A program made the translations under genes and the position numbers. Below are positions 16,613 through 25,879 of a stretch of 54,814 nucleotides of DNA, in pieces. The DNA is taken from positions 1 to 54,814 of the forward strand of contig NZ_LZRU01000031.1 of the NCBI RefSeq assembly GCF_002159085.1. The letters are read 5' to 3'. The notes beneath the pieces were generated by a model that had not been told where the DNA came from, ran no database searches, and saw only the letters and a list, made by a program, of their open reading frames with translations. Position 1 is the stretch's first letter, and the number at the start of each line of letters is the position of its first letter. Origin of the DNA: Thermobacillus sp. ZCTH02-B1. Lineage in GTDB: Bacteria; Bacillota; Bacilli; Paenibacillales; Paenibacillaceae.

Positions 16613-16649
16613 GGGATTGAAACCGTCAAGAAGAGAGGGTCGATTTCCG

Positions 16650-16787
16650 ATGGGCGCAGTTCGCAGGAAACCGCCAGCTCTGAAAAGACAGCAGGACGAA
16701 ATCAACAGGAAAGCGATCCTGTGGGTTGCCGGCGCATTCGCCGCCGTCGTCATCATCCTGTCGGTGCTGATCATCGTAAACGGCTGA
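16650..16787 (+). CDS. Small single-span membrane protein
   Basis: 45 residues. A basic N-terminal head (RRKPPALKRQQDEINRK) is followed by one hydrophobic helix (ILWVAGAFAAVVIILSVLII, about residues 23-42). GAGAGGG stands before the ATG, a plausible promoter lies upstream, and a 12-base hairpin overlaps the stop codon. It is not recognised; the layout (cytosolic basic head, one helix) is common for regulatory membrane peptides. Confidence 0.6.
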   Translation: MGAVRRKPPALKRQQDEINRKAILWVAGAFAAVVIILSVLIIVNG

Positions 16788-16808
16788 GACCCGGGCGGTC
16801 TCAGCCGT
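16780..16808. terminator. Hairpin between convergent genes
   Basis: ACGGCTGAGACC and its perfect complement around a 5-base loop. It covers the stop codon of the small membrane gene and lies just after the stop of the L,D-transpeptidase. T-tracts are short, so termination strength is uncertain. Confidence 0.6.
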
Positions 16809-16810
16809 CG

Positions 16811-18292
16811 TCATTTCAGCCACCGGTACACCTTGCCGGGATTCGTCTCGTCCTGCGCCGGCTCGAGCCGGAAGCGCTCCGCCGGCACCGAGAGGTCGTC
16901 CGGCAGCACGCCCGACGTGATCGTGACGCGCGTGCCGAGCGGCGTCAGGTCATACAGCTCCTCCAGGTCCTCCTTCGCCATCCGGATGCACCCGAGCGAC
17001 TCGTCCCTCCCGATGCTGTCCGGATCGTTCGTGCCGTGGATCGCGTAGTCGGTATCCGACAGCGTCATGCCGCGGCTGCCGAATTCCCCGTCCTCCCGGC
17101 CGTTCGGATTCCGGACCTTCTCCGTGATGACGAACGTCCCCTCCGGCGTCCGGTCTCCGCCCAGTCCGACCTCGTAATTGCGCAGGATCACGTTGCCGCT
17201 GACGAGCGCGAGACGGCGGTTCGCCTTGTCCACGATGATCTCGAGCGGCGCCGCAGGCAGACCGTCCGGGACGCCCGCGTTCCAGGCCATCCATCCGCCC
17301 GCGTCCGCCGGCTCCGGCGCGGATGCGGGCTGCGCCCGCCGCTCGGCTTCCACGGCCGGCGCGAACAGCTCCGCGAGCGCCGGCGATTTCCCGGCCAGCC
17401 AGTTGTCGGGATACGGCCGCACGAGATCGTCGAGGGAGGCCGGCCATTCGCCCGTCGCCTCCGCATAGCGCCGGATCGCGCTGCGCAGCAACCACCAGGT
17501 CTCCCGCCGCCCGCTCCAAGCCTCGAGCAGCCCGAGCGCGCCCGCCGCGTCCGCCGGCACGCAGACGCAGGCCTCCGGGTCGAACAGGCGCACGACCGCT
17601 TCGCCGGCCTCCGAATCCGCGCGCTCCACCTCGAGCAGCAGGCCGTCCGCCGCGCTGTTCCACAGCCGCCAGCCGCGGCTCTGCGCGAGGCTCACGGCGA
17701 AGCCCCGCGCCGGCGGCCGCATGCCGAGCAGCGCCTCCAGCGCCTCGCCGACCGGCGATCCGGCGGCCGGATCGACCACGCGCGCGGCGACCGGGCGTTT
17801 CCCGTCCACCGCAGGGAGTTCGGCCGGCCGCGGGCCGGCTTCGCCCCGCCCGGCGGATCGGTCGGTCCGCCCGTCCGCTTCGTCCGGCACCGCGGCATGC
17901 TCCGATCCGCCCGCCGCTTCCCGCGGCGCTTCCGCCGCCGTGCGCTCCGCGCCCCGCTCCCCGACCGGCGCGGGGGGAGCCACAACGGCGAGGCCGATCA
18001 GCATCGCGGCCAGCAGGACGGCGCGCCGGAAGAGGCGCCGCCGCTCCAGCCGGTTCCACTGCTCGAGCGCCTGCCGGGGTGCGGCGTCCGCCAGCGGATG
18101 GCGCTTCCGTTCGTACGCCTCGTAGATGTCGCCCGCCTGCAGGAAGCAGTAGTTCGCCTTCCCCGCCTTGCCCTGCTTGAGATATTCCCTGCCGAGGAGA
18201 TACCAGGCCATCCGGTTGTCGGGATGGAGCCGGACATATTGCTTCAGATAGTCGATGTCCGCCTGCCCTTCCCTGGGCTCGTCCATGCGCAT
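16811..18292 (-). CDS. L,D-transpeptidase with N-terminal TPR-like segment and transmembrane anchor
   Basis: 493 residues. In order: a TPR-like helical segment (about 8-50, DYLKQYVRLHPDNRMAWYLLG), a transmembrane helix near 95, a long Ala/Glu/Gly-rich linker, a middle domain (about 170-310) and a C-terminal YkuD catalytic domain. The catalytic motif is HGTNDPDSIGRDESLGCIRM, with His and Cys both present. It should form 3-3 or related crosslinks in peptidoglycan outside the membrane, while the TPR-like part stays inside. Two ATG codons six bases apart both follow a G-rich ribosome binding site; the outer one is used here. Confidence 0.88.
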   Translation of the reverse strand: MRMDEPREGQADIDYLKQYVRLHPDNRMAWYLLGREYLKQGKAGKANYCFLQAGDIYEAYERKRHPLADAAPRQALEQWNRLERRRLFRRAVLLAAMLIGLAVVAPPAPVGERGAERTAAEAPREAAGGSEHAAVPDEADGRTDRSAGRGEAGPRPAELPAVDGKRPVAARVVDPAAGSPVGEALEALLGMRPPARGFAVSLAQSRGWRLWNSAADGLLLEVERADSEAGEAVVRLFDPEACVCVPADAAGALGLLEAWSGRRETWWLLRSAIRRYAEATGEWPASLDDLVRPYPDNWLAGKSPALAELFAPAVEAERRAQPASAPEPADAGGWMAWNAGVPDGLPAAPLEIIVDKANRRLALVSGNVILRNYEVGLGGDRTPEGTFVITEKVRNPNGREDGEFGSRGMTLSDTDYAIHGTNDPDSIGRDESLGCIRMAKEDLEELYDLTPLGTRVTITSGVLPDDLSVPAERFRLEPAQDETNPGKVYRWLK

Positions 18293-18458
18293 CCCCCTCT
18301 CCGGCCGCCTGCTCCTTGCAACCGCCAATTACTATTTCGGCAACTTGGCCGTCCGTTTTGACCGGAAGGTCCGGTCCTCCGGGTTCGCGGCGGCCGGCAG
18401 CGGCCCTCTCGAACCGGAGGTGGCGGTGCGTTCGGGAAGGACAGGCGCGGAAACATGC

Positions 18459-18464
18459 TATAAT
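18459..18464 (+). promoter_or_regulatory. -10 box of the alpha/beta hydrolase gene
   Basis: TATAAT at CATGCTATAATACC, 33 bases before the ATG, followed by AAAGGAGG at 18482-18490. The -35 is weak. Confidence 0.5.
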
Positions 18465-18497
18465 ACCGACAGGAACCGTTCAAAAGGAGGATGCCGC

Positions 18498-19364
18498 ATG
18501 CAGCTTCCCGTCACCCGATTCCCGTACAATCCGACGATGGAAGGTCTCGCCGAGGTGCTGCCGGATATCGTCTATTCCACGGAAACCGGACAGGAACTGA
18601 AACTGACGTTGATCGCTCCCTGGCGGGACCGGGAGAAAGAATCCGCGCCCCCGAAGCGGCCCCTGATCGTCTTCGTCCAGGGAAGCGCCTTCACGTTCCC
18701 CAACATCCATTACGAACTGCCGCAGCTTTCCCGCTACGCCCGGGAAGGGTACGTGGTCGCGACGGTCACGCACCGGAACTGTCTGGAAGGCCATCCGTTT
18801 CCGGCCTATCTGCAGGACGTCAAGACGGCGATCCGGTTCCTGCGCAAGCATGCGGACGAATACGGCATCGACCCGGAACGCGTCGGCATATGGGGCACTT
18901 CGTCGGGCGGCAACACGGCGCTGCTCGTCGGAATGACGGCCGGCGATCCGGCATTCGGCACCGGGGAACACGCCGGCTATCCGGACGAAGTCCGATGCGT
19001 GGTCGACTGTTTCGGCCCGACCGACATGACGGTGCTGTACGAAGCCGTCCGGCAGACGGGAGACCAGGGGTTCCTCGACATTTTCCTCGGTCTGATGGGC
19101 GGCTCCGAAAATCCGGACATCCTGCGCGCCATGAGCCCCCTCTTCCGCGTCCAAACCGGAAAGCCGTATCCGCCCTTCCTGCTGATCCACGGCGACGCGG
19201 ACGCCCTCGTGCCGTTCGAACAGTCGCTCCGGATGTACGAAGCGCTGGTCAAGGCCGGACACAGGGCGGAAATGGTGTGCGTGGAGAACGGCCCGCATGA
19301 AGGGACGTTCTGGAGCTGGGAGCTGCACGGTTACATCATGGACTTTTTCAGGCGGAACCTGTAA
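18498..19364 (+). CDS. Alpha/beta hydrolase (BD-FAE-like esterase/peptidase)
   Basis: 288 residues with an alpha/beta hydrolase fold. VFVQGSAF occupies the oxyanion-hole position, the nucleophile elbow is GTSSGG (about residues 133-138), the acid is in LLIHGDADALVPFEQS and the histidine is in ENGPHEG. No signal peptide, so the enzyme is cytosolic. The family includes feruloyl esterases, acylhydrolases and peptidases. It stands alone, divergent from the L,D-transpeptidase and convergent with the sugar operon regulator. AAAGGAGG lies 8 bases before the ATG. Confidence 0.85.
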   Translation: MQLPVTRFPYNPTMEGLAEVLPDIVYSTETGQELKLTLIAPWRDREKESAPPKRPLIVFVQGSAFTFPNIHYELPQLSRYAREGYVVATVTHRNCLEGHPFPAYLQDVKTAIRFLRKHADEYGIDPERVGIWGTSSGGNTALLVGMTAGDPAFGTGEHAGYPDEVRCVVDCFGPTDMTVLYEAVRQTGDQGFLDIFLGLMGGSENPDILRAMSPLFRVQTGKPYPPFLLIHGDADALVPFEQSLRMYEALVKAGHRAEMVCVENGPHEGTFWSWELHGYIMDFFRRNL

Positions 19365-19390
19365 CCCGTCGACCTGCAACCCTTCGGCAG

Positions 19391-19440
19391 GCAAAACAAA
19401 AAGACGCGATCGGCCGCGTCTGGTCCGTCGGTCGCGTCTT
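19391..19440 (-). terminator. Rho-independent terminator of the galactoside operon
   Basis: Read on the minus strand, AAGACGCGA pairs with TCGCGTCTT and is followed by TTTGTTTTG. It lies 38 bases after the stop of the LacI-family gene. Confidence 0.75.
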
Positions 19441-19478
19441 GGCTCCGCGGATCGCCCGCCCCGCCGGCGCCGGGCGCG

Positions 19479-20510
<1,032 letters not shown>

Positions 20511-20537
20511 TCACGCCCTTGTACGCGAGCGCTGGTG

Positions 20538-22508
20538 TCATGCTTCATCCACCGGCACGATGAAACTGTCGTACGGATTCAGCCGTCGTCCCTGGAATGA
20601 CGCTTCCCGGCCGTTGTGGTTCATCACGAACCGATAGCGGCGGCCGCGAACCCTTCGTTCGACCACTTCCACCCCAGGGTCACTATCTATATAGCAGATT
20701 TTCCGCTCCCTGACAATGATGCGGGCGATGGCCCGCATCGCCCGGTCGTCGAGCCCGCAGCCGACATAATAGACGGTTCCGCCGCCTTCGAGGCGGCGCC
20801 GCGTCACCGCCGCGTGCGGAAAGAACGGATCGTCGTACCGGTACAGCGTCTCGGCGGACACGGGTTCGATCAAATCCCGCCACACCTCGGCATGCGCTTC
20901 GCGGGGCAAATCCTCCCCGCCCGCGTCCGGCGCGGCCGCAAGGCGCACCCGCTCGCCCTTCGGCAGCGCCTCGTACGCCCGGATCCGGATGCCGCACAGG
21001 TCGGCGACGTGTCCCGGCTGCGGCATGCCGAAGTGCAGGTTGTTCGCCTTGTCCTTGATGCCGGTGCGGAACGAGAACACGACCGTTCCCCCCGCTTCGG
21101 CGAACGCGCGGATCCGGTCCGCCAGCGTCCGTTCCATGATCTGCATGACGGGCACGAGGAGCACCTTGTAGCGCGCAAAGTCCCGGTCCGCCGGAATGAC
21201 GTCCGTCAGGCAATTCAACCGGTGGAACGGATCATAGAGGCGCAGCATCTCCCTCGTGAAATCGAACGCTTCGCTCTGCGGCTGGAAGCGCCACGACCAG
21301 ATGTTGTCGTGGTCGTACAGCACCGCCGTCTCCGCCTCGATGTCGCTTTCGACGAGCTCCGCATGGGGCGCGATGTCCCGGAACACGGAGCGGACTTCTT
21401 CGTATTTCCGGCCGCGCGCGTTGTCCTGGTCCACGATGCCGGTGCAGAACTGCTCCGCGCCGCGGTCCATCGCGCGCCAGACGAAATACAGCATGTTCGA
21501 ACAGCCGCGGGCGAACGCCTGGAACGACCACATCCGCGCCTGGTTCGGACGGGGCAGATAGCCGATCAGGTCGTGCCCCTGCGCGCCGATGAGCTGCTCC
21601 GCGATCCAGAACGGCTTCCCGGTGAGCCCGCGGACGAAGTCGAGGTTCATCCCGAGCTCGCCCGGAGACAGCGGTTCGCGCAGGCCTCCCCATACCGGAT
21701 AGTGGTCGTAGGAAATGAAATCGTACAGGCGCGCATGTTCGGCATGGTCGAACCATTTATGGAAAAAGCCGCCGGCCAGGTTGGTCGTCACCGATTGATG
21801 ATCGCCCTTGCATTCGCGGACCGTGCGCACGAGCGCTTCCGCGAATCCGTTCAGGGAGCGGGAGCGGAACCGCGCCCAGTCCAGCCGGAGCGACGGATTG
21901 TGCGTCGTGATGGTCGGCAGCGGCATCGGGATTTCCGAGAAATCGTTGTACGTCTGGCCCCAGAAGATCGTGCCGTACGTCTCGTTCAGCCTGTCGATCG
22001 ATCCGTATTTTTCCTCGAGAAACCGCTGGAAGGCGGCATGGCAGTTCGGGCACCAGCACATGTCGCTGCCTTCGTGGCCGAACTCGTTGTCCACCTGCCA
22101 GGCCACGATGGCCGGTTCGTCCCGGTAATGCTCCACCAGGCGGCGCGTCAGCCGCAGCGCGTATTCGCGGTATTCCGGCGAATTGTAGCAGTATTGTCTT
22201 CTCCCGCCGAAGGCGCGCACCGCGCCGGTCTCGTCCCGGGACAGGATCGAGGGGTGCTTCGCGGCCAGCCAGGCCGGAAACGTCGCGGTCGGCACGCCGA
22301 ACATGACCTTGAGTCCCCGGCTTTTCACCTTCTCGAGCACGCGGTCGAAGAAGGAAAAATCATACTGCCCTTCCCGGGGTTCCATCCGGTGCCAGGCGAA
22401 CTCGCCGATCCGCACGATGTTGGCTCCAAGACCGACAATTCCGTCCAGATCCTCGTCCATCAGTTGCTCGGGCCAGTAGTCCGGATAATAGTCGACTCCC
22501 AGATACAA
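20538..22508 (-). CDS. GH42 beta-galactosidase
   Basis: 656 residues, full length for GH42. The N-terminal TIM barrel starts YLGVDYYPDYWPEQ. The acid/base glutamate is E142 (VDNEFG) and the nucleophile is E304 (FWIAEQ). The zinc-cluster cysteines C107, C151, C153 and C156 (CWCPNC) are present. A trimerisation (class-I amidotransferase-like) domain and a C-terminal beta domain follow. It hydrolyses beta-galactosides and has no signal peptide, so it acts on sugars imported by the adjacent ABC transporter. The gene is 12 bases after the second permease. The layout of binding protein, two permeases and GH42 matches the Bacillus gan operon, but no endo-galactanase gene is present. Confidence 0.94.
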   Translation of the reverse strand: MYLGVDYYPDYWPEQLMDEDLDGIVGLGANIVRIGEFAWHRMEPREGQYDFSFFDRVLEKVKSRGLKVMFGVPTATFPAWLAAKHPSILSRDETGAVRAFGGRRQYCYNSPEYREYALRLTRRLVEHYRDEPAIVAWQVDNEFGHEGSDMCWCPNCHAAFQRFLEEKYGSIDRLNETYGTIFWGQTYNDFSEIPMPLPTITTHNPSLRLDWARFRSRSLNGFAEALVRTVRECKGDHQSVTTNLAGGFFHKWFDHAEHARLYDFISYDHYPVWGGLREPLSPGELGMNLDFVRGLTGKPFWIAEQLIGAQGHDLIGYLPRPNQARMWSFQAFARGCSNMLYFVWRAMDRGAEQFCTGIVDQDNARGRKYEEVRSVFRDIAPHAELVESDIEAETAVLYDHDNIWSWRFQPQSEAFDFTREMLRLYDPFHRLNCLTDVIPADRDFARYKVLLVPVMQIMERTLADRIRAFAEAGGTVVFSFRTGIKDKANNLHFGMPQPGHVADLCGIRIRAYEALPKGERVRLAAAPDAGGEDLPREAHAEVWRDLIEPVSAETLYRYDDPFFPHAAVTRRRLEGGGTVYYVGCGLDDRAMRAIARIIVRERKICYIDSDPGVEVVERRVRGRRYRFVMNHNGREASFQGRRLNPYDSFIVPVDEA

Positions 22509-22520
22509 GGTCCTCTCCCC

Positions 22521-23348
22521 CTATTCCTTGATCGCGCCCCCGAGAATGCCGGAGATGAATTGCCGCTGCAGAATCAGGAAAAACGCCACGATCGGTCCGG
22601 TGGCGATCGTCACGCCGGTCATCACCTGTCCGTAGTCGATCCGCGACAGGCCGATCAGACTGGACAGCGCCACGGGCAGCGTGTACATTTCCTTGGTCGA
22701 TGTCGCCACGAGCGGCCACAGGAAGTTGTTCCACTGGTAGACGAACAGATAGATCGCCGCCGCCGCCAGCGCCGGACGCATGGACGGCAGGACGATGGAG
22801 ACGAAGAGCCGCCATTCGCCCACCCCGTCGATGCGCGCCGCCTCCATGACGGCGTCCGGCATCGCCAGCAGATTCTGCCGCATCAGGAAAATGGCGAACG
22901 GGTACGCGACGTTGGGAAAAATGAGCGCCAGGTACGTGTTGATCCACTCCCAGGACGCCATCATCTTGAACAGCGGAATGAGCGTGGCGTGATACGGCAC
23001 CATCAGGGATACGAGAAAGACGGAAAAGAGCGCGTTCCGCCCCGGAAAGCGGAACTTGGCGAACGCGTATCCCGCCATCGTGCAGACGGTCAGGCTGAAC
23101 AGCGTATACACGCACGTGACGAAGGTCGAATTGAACAGCACGCGGAAAATGCCGATGGATGCGTTCAGATTGAAGAGATTTTCCAGGAACATGCTGCCGG
23201 GCACAAGCTGCGGCGGCTTCGCGAACACCTTGCCGCTCGGATTCGTCGCGGCGACCGCCGTCCAGTAGAACGGAAACAGCGACACGAAGGCGCCGGCGAC
23301 GAGGATCAGGCGGGAGACAAGCCGATACATGGCGGATTTGGGCGACAT
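22521..23348 (-). CDS. Carbohydrate ABC transporter permease (MalG type)
   Basis: 275 residues with six predicted membrane helices. The cytoplasmic EAA loop is EAARIDGVGEWRLFVSIVLPSMRP, the usual contact with the ATPase. It is the second permease of a sugar importer of the CUT1 type. Its start lies one base after the stop of the preceding permease. No ATPase gene is in the operon, so a shared MsmX-type ATPase encoded elsewhere is probably used, as is common in Firmicutes. Confidence 0.93.
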   Translation of the reverse strand: MSPKSAMYRLVSRLILVAGAFVSLFPFYWTAVAATNPSGKVFAKPPQLVPGSMFLENLFNLNASIGIFRVLFNSTFVTCVYTLFSLTVCTMAGYAFAKFRFPGRNALFSVFLVSLMVPYHATLIPLFKMMASWEWINTYLALIFPNVAYPFAIFLMRQNLLAMPDAVMEAARIDGVGEWRLFVSIVLPSMRPALAAAAIYLFVYQWNNFLWPLVATSTKEMYTLPVALSSLIGLSRIDYGQVMTGVTIATGPIVAFFLILQRQFISGILGGAIKE

Positions 23349-23349
23349 C

Positions 23350-24201
23350 TCAATCCTTCCCCCCCGTGATCCGGAATTGGACGAACGACAGCACGGCGAT
23401 CAGCACGACGATGACATAGGCCAGCGTGGAGGCGTATCCGAAGTCGAAATACCGGAAACCGGTCTGGTACAGATACATCCCGATCGTCAGCGTGGCGTCG
23501 CTCGGACCGCCCCGGGTGAGCGTGTACGGTTCGTCGAACAGCTGCAGCGTGCCGATGGTGGACAGGATGGCGGTCAGCAGGATGATCGGCCGAAGCTGCG
23601 GGATCGTGATGGTGAAAAACTGGCGGATTTTCCCCGCGCCGTCGATGCTGGCCGCTTCATAGAGAGAATCCGGAATGTTCTGCATGCCCGCCAGGTAAAT
23701 CATCATGTTGTACCCGGTCCACCGCCAGGTGAGCGCCAGGATGATGGCCGCCTTCGCCCACACCGGATGCGACAGCCAGGGAACCGCCTTGAGCCCGACC
23801 GCCTCGAGCAACTGGTTCACGAGCCCGTCGCCCGCCAGCATGAGGGAAAAGATGATGGAATACGAGACGAGGGCCGTCACCGCCGGCATGAAGAAGGAAA
23901 TGCGGAAAAACGCCCTGCCCCGTACCAGCGAATGGAGCATCGAGGCCAGGACCAGCGCCAGAAAGAGCATGACGGGCACCTGGACGGCCAAAATGATGAA
24001 CGTGTTCGAGAGCGACTTCCAGAAAATGGAGTCCTCCAGCAGCCGGCGATAATTCGCCAGCCCCGCGTACTTCATGTTTCCGCCGGCGCCCGTCTGGAAG
24101 CTGAGCAAAAAAGAATAGACGATCGGATAGACGGTGAACACCGAAAACAAGACGATCGCCGGCATCAGGAACAGATAGGGCACATGCGCTTTCGTTCTCA
24201 T
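23350..24201 (-). CDS. Sugar ABC transporter permease (MalF type)
   Basis: 283 residues with an N-terminal helix (YLFLMPAIVLFSVFTVYPIV) and five further helices. The EAA loop is EAASIDGAGKIRQFFTITIPQLRP. It is the first permease of the CUT1 importer. Its start follows an intergenic hairpin that separates it from the binding-protein gene. Confidence 0.93.
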   Translation of the reverse strand: MRTKAHVPYLFLMPAIVLFSVFTVYPIVYSFLLSFQTGAGGNMKYAGLANYRRLLEDSIFWKSLSNTFIILAVQVPVMLFLALVLASMLHSLVRGRAFFRISFFMPAVTALVSYSIIFSLMLAGDGLVNQLLEAVGLKAVPWLSHPVWAKAAIILALTWRWTGYNMMIYLAGMQNIPDSLYEAASIDGAGKIRQFFTITIPQLRPIILLTAILSTIGTLQLFDEPYTLTRGGPSDATLTIGMYLYQTGFRYFDFGYASTLAYVIVVLIAVLSFVQFRITGGKD

Positions 24202-24234
24202 CTCCGTGACCCCTCGCCAGTCTTTGGAACAATG

Positions 24235-24269
24235 GCGGGGAGCCCGGTGCGGGCGCCCGGACTCCCCGC
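24235..24269. terminator. Intra-operon hairpin between binding protein and permeases
   Basis: GCGGGGAG pairs with CTCCCCGC, extended by further G-C pairs toward the loop, with no T-tract. Stable hairpins at this place in sugar operons usually protect the upstream mRNA or act as leaky terminators, so that more binding protein than permease is made. Confidence 0.6.
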
Positions 24270-24279
24270 TTGCCCTTCC

Positions 24280-25632
24280 TCAATACTCGTTGACCGCGCG
24301 TCCCGTCCGGCTGGCCAGCCGTTCCGCGGCTTCCGCCAGCGCCTGGGCCGGATCCTTGCCGTTGAAGACGTCCGCCTGCGCCTTGACCGCTTCGTCGAAG
24401 GCGATGGCATAGTCCTTCGTATAGTACGGCGTCGGGATATCGGGCATTTCTTCGCTGAACAGCTGCCAAATCTTCTGTCCGCCGAAGAAGGAAACTTCGC
24501 TCGTGAACAGCGGGCTGTCATAAGCCGTGAGCAGCGACGGGAACAGGCCGTATTTTTCCATGGCCATGATCTGCACTTCGGGCGTCGTGCTGAAGAAGGC
24601 CATGAATTGGTAAGCTTCCTCCTTGTGTTTGGACGAAGCGGGAATCATCCAGCTGCTGCCGCCCAGGTTCGCCGCCCGGTTGCCGCCCTTCTCGAAGGCG
24701 GGCAGCAGGAAGACGCCCCATTTGCCTTCCGTCTCCTTCGCCTGGTCGATGATGGTGCCGTAGTACCAGGCGCCGAACGGAATCGTCGCCACCGAGCCGT
24801 CGACGGTCGCCGAGACCGTGCCGTCCCAGCCGTTGACGTCCTTGACCAGGTCGGCGTCGCCGAACCGCTTCATGTTGTTCATCGCCTGGATGACCTTCGG
24901 GTTCTTGAAGTCGATGTTGCCGTCCTTGTCGAAGTAGTAGACGCCCAGTTGGTTCATCATCATCCGGAAATTGGCGTCGTCCTTGAACTTGTCGGCCGGG
25001 AACGCGTAGACGCCCGTCTTGTTCTTGATTTCCAGCGCGGCGTTGAAAAAGTCGTCCCACGTTTCGATCGAATCGGGATTCACGCCGGCCTGCTCGAAGA
25101 TGTCCCGCCGGTAGAACATGCCGGTCGGGCCGGAGTCGAACGGCATCGCGTAGAACACGCCGTCCAGCGACGTCAGGTTTTTCTTGAAATCGGGGAACAG
25201 GTCGGCGTATTGGTCAAACCCGAGTTCCGACAGGTTGGCGAAGCCGTTCGGGAAGGCGTCCAGATAACCGTGAATCCGGTCGTCTTCCACGAGGACGATG
25301 TCCGGCAGACCGGCGCCGCCGGCGGCGAGGCCGGTGGACAGCTTGTCGTATACGTCCAGCCGCCCGATGTCTTCCACCTTCAGGGAGACATGGGGATGGT
25401 CCTTCTGGTACATCGCGATCGCTTCGTTCAGCGCGCCGACGTTGACGTTCCACGCCCAGGCGGTCAGTTCGACGGGGTCCTGCGCATCACCGGAAGAAGA
25501 AGACGATGACGAAGAGGAAGACGAAGAACCGCCGGAGGCACCCGAAGACGACGACTTGCCGCCGCCTCCGCACGCTGACAACACCAGCACCGCCGCCAAC
25601 AGCCATACGAACAGTTTCCAGGACTTCGACAT
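24280..25632 (-). CDS. Sugar-binding lipoprotein of the galactoside ABC importer
   Basis: 450 residues. The lipobox LSAC places the lipidated cysteine at C21. A striking Ser/Gly linker follows (about residues 27-48, with a run of about twelve serines) before the family 1 solute-binding domain begins at ELTAWAWNVNVGALNEAI. It resembles lactose/arabinose-type binding proteins (FGAWYYGTIIDQ, SSWMIPASSK). It delivers a galactoside or oligosaccharide to the two permeases. It is the first gene of the operon, right after the promoter/operator. Confidence 0.92.
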   Translation of the reverse strand: MSKSWKLFVWLLAAVLVLSACGGGGKSSSSGASGGSSSSSSSSSSSSGDAQDPVELTAWAWNVNVGALNEAIAMYQKDHPHVSLKVEDIGRLDVYDKLSTGLAAGGAGLPDIVLVEDDRIHGYLDAFPNGFANLSELGFDQYADLFPDFKKNLTSLDGVFYAMPFDSGPTGMFYRRDIFEQAGVNPDSIETWDDFFNAALEIKNKTGVYAFPADKFKDDANFRMMMNQLGVYYFDKDGNIDFKNPKVIQAMNNMKRFGDADLVKDVNGWDGTVSATVDGSVATIPFGAWYYGTIIDQAKETEGKWGVFLLPAFEKGGNRAANLGGSSWMIPASSKHKEEAYQFMAFFSTTPEVQIMAMEKYGLFPSLLTAYDSPLFTSEVSFFGGQKIWQLFSEEMPDIPTPYYTKDYAIAFDEAVKAQADVFNGKDPAQALAEAAERLASRTGRAVNEY

Positions 25633-25655
25633 GCCGTTACCCCCACACGATCATG

Positions 25656-25740
25656 ATATTGAAGGCGCTTACCTTCTCGGGTAAAAATTTTACTAAATGA
25701 ACGCCTTTTCATCAATATATTTTTTACTAATTATTTTACT
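25656..25740 (-). promoter_or_regulatory. Promoter and LacI-type operator of the galactoside operon
   Basis: On the minus strand TTTACC and CAATAT lie 18 bases apart as weak -35/-10 elements. Over the -35 is the perfect palindrome GTAAAAATTTTAC (25681-25693). Two further TTTTACT half-sites are at 25722-25728 and 25734-25740. A palindrome overlapping the -35 fits repression by the LacI-family protein encoded in the operon; the outer half-sites could support cooperative binding. Confidence 0.55.
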
Positions 25741-25829
25741 TTTCCGATCGCGCGCTTTGCCGGAAACAGGAGCAACAACGACCAAACTCCCGCTGCGCCG
25801 AACCGCGCGCGGGAGTTGGCCGTTCGAGG

Positions 25830-25861
25830 CGAACAAGGCCGCCCGGTTTGACCGGGCGGCC
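25830..25861 (-). terminator. Terminator of the cyclase/FecR/NHL operon
   Basis: GGCCGCCCGG and CCGGGCGGCC form a perfect 10-base stem with a 5-base loop. On the minus strand it is followed by TTGTTCG. It lies 18 bases after the NHL gene stop. Confidence 0.65.
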
Positions 25862-25879
25862 CTGCGTTCGCCTCTCGAT

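Noticed and set aside
20616..25509. Two long plus-strand frames (over 700 and 900 residues)
   Set aside because: They mirror the GH42, permease and binding-protein genes, and their composition is that of antisense translation.
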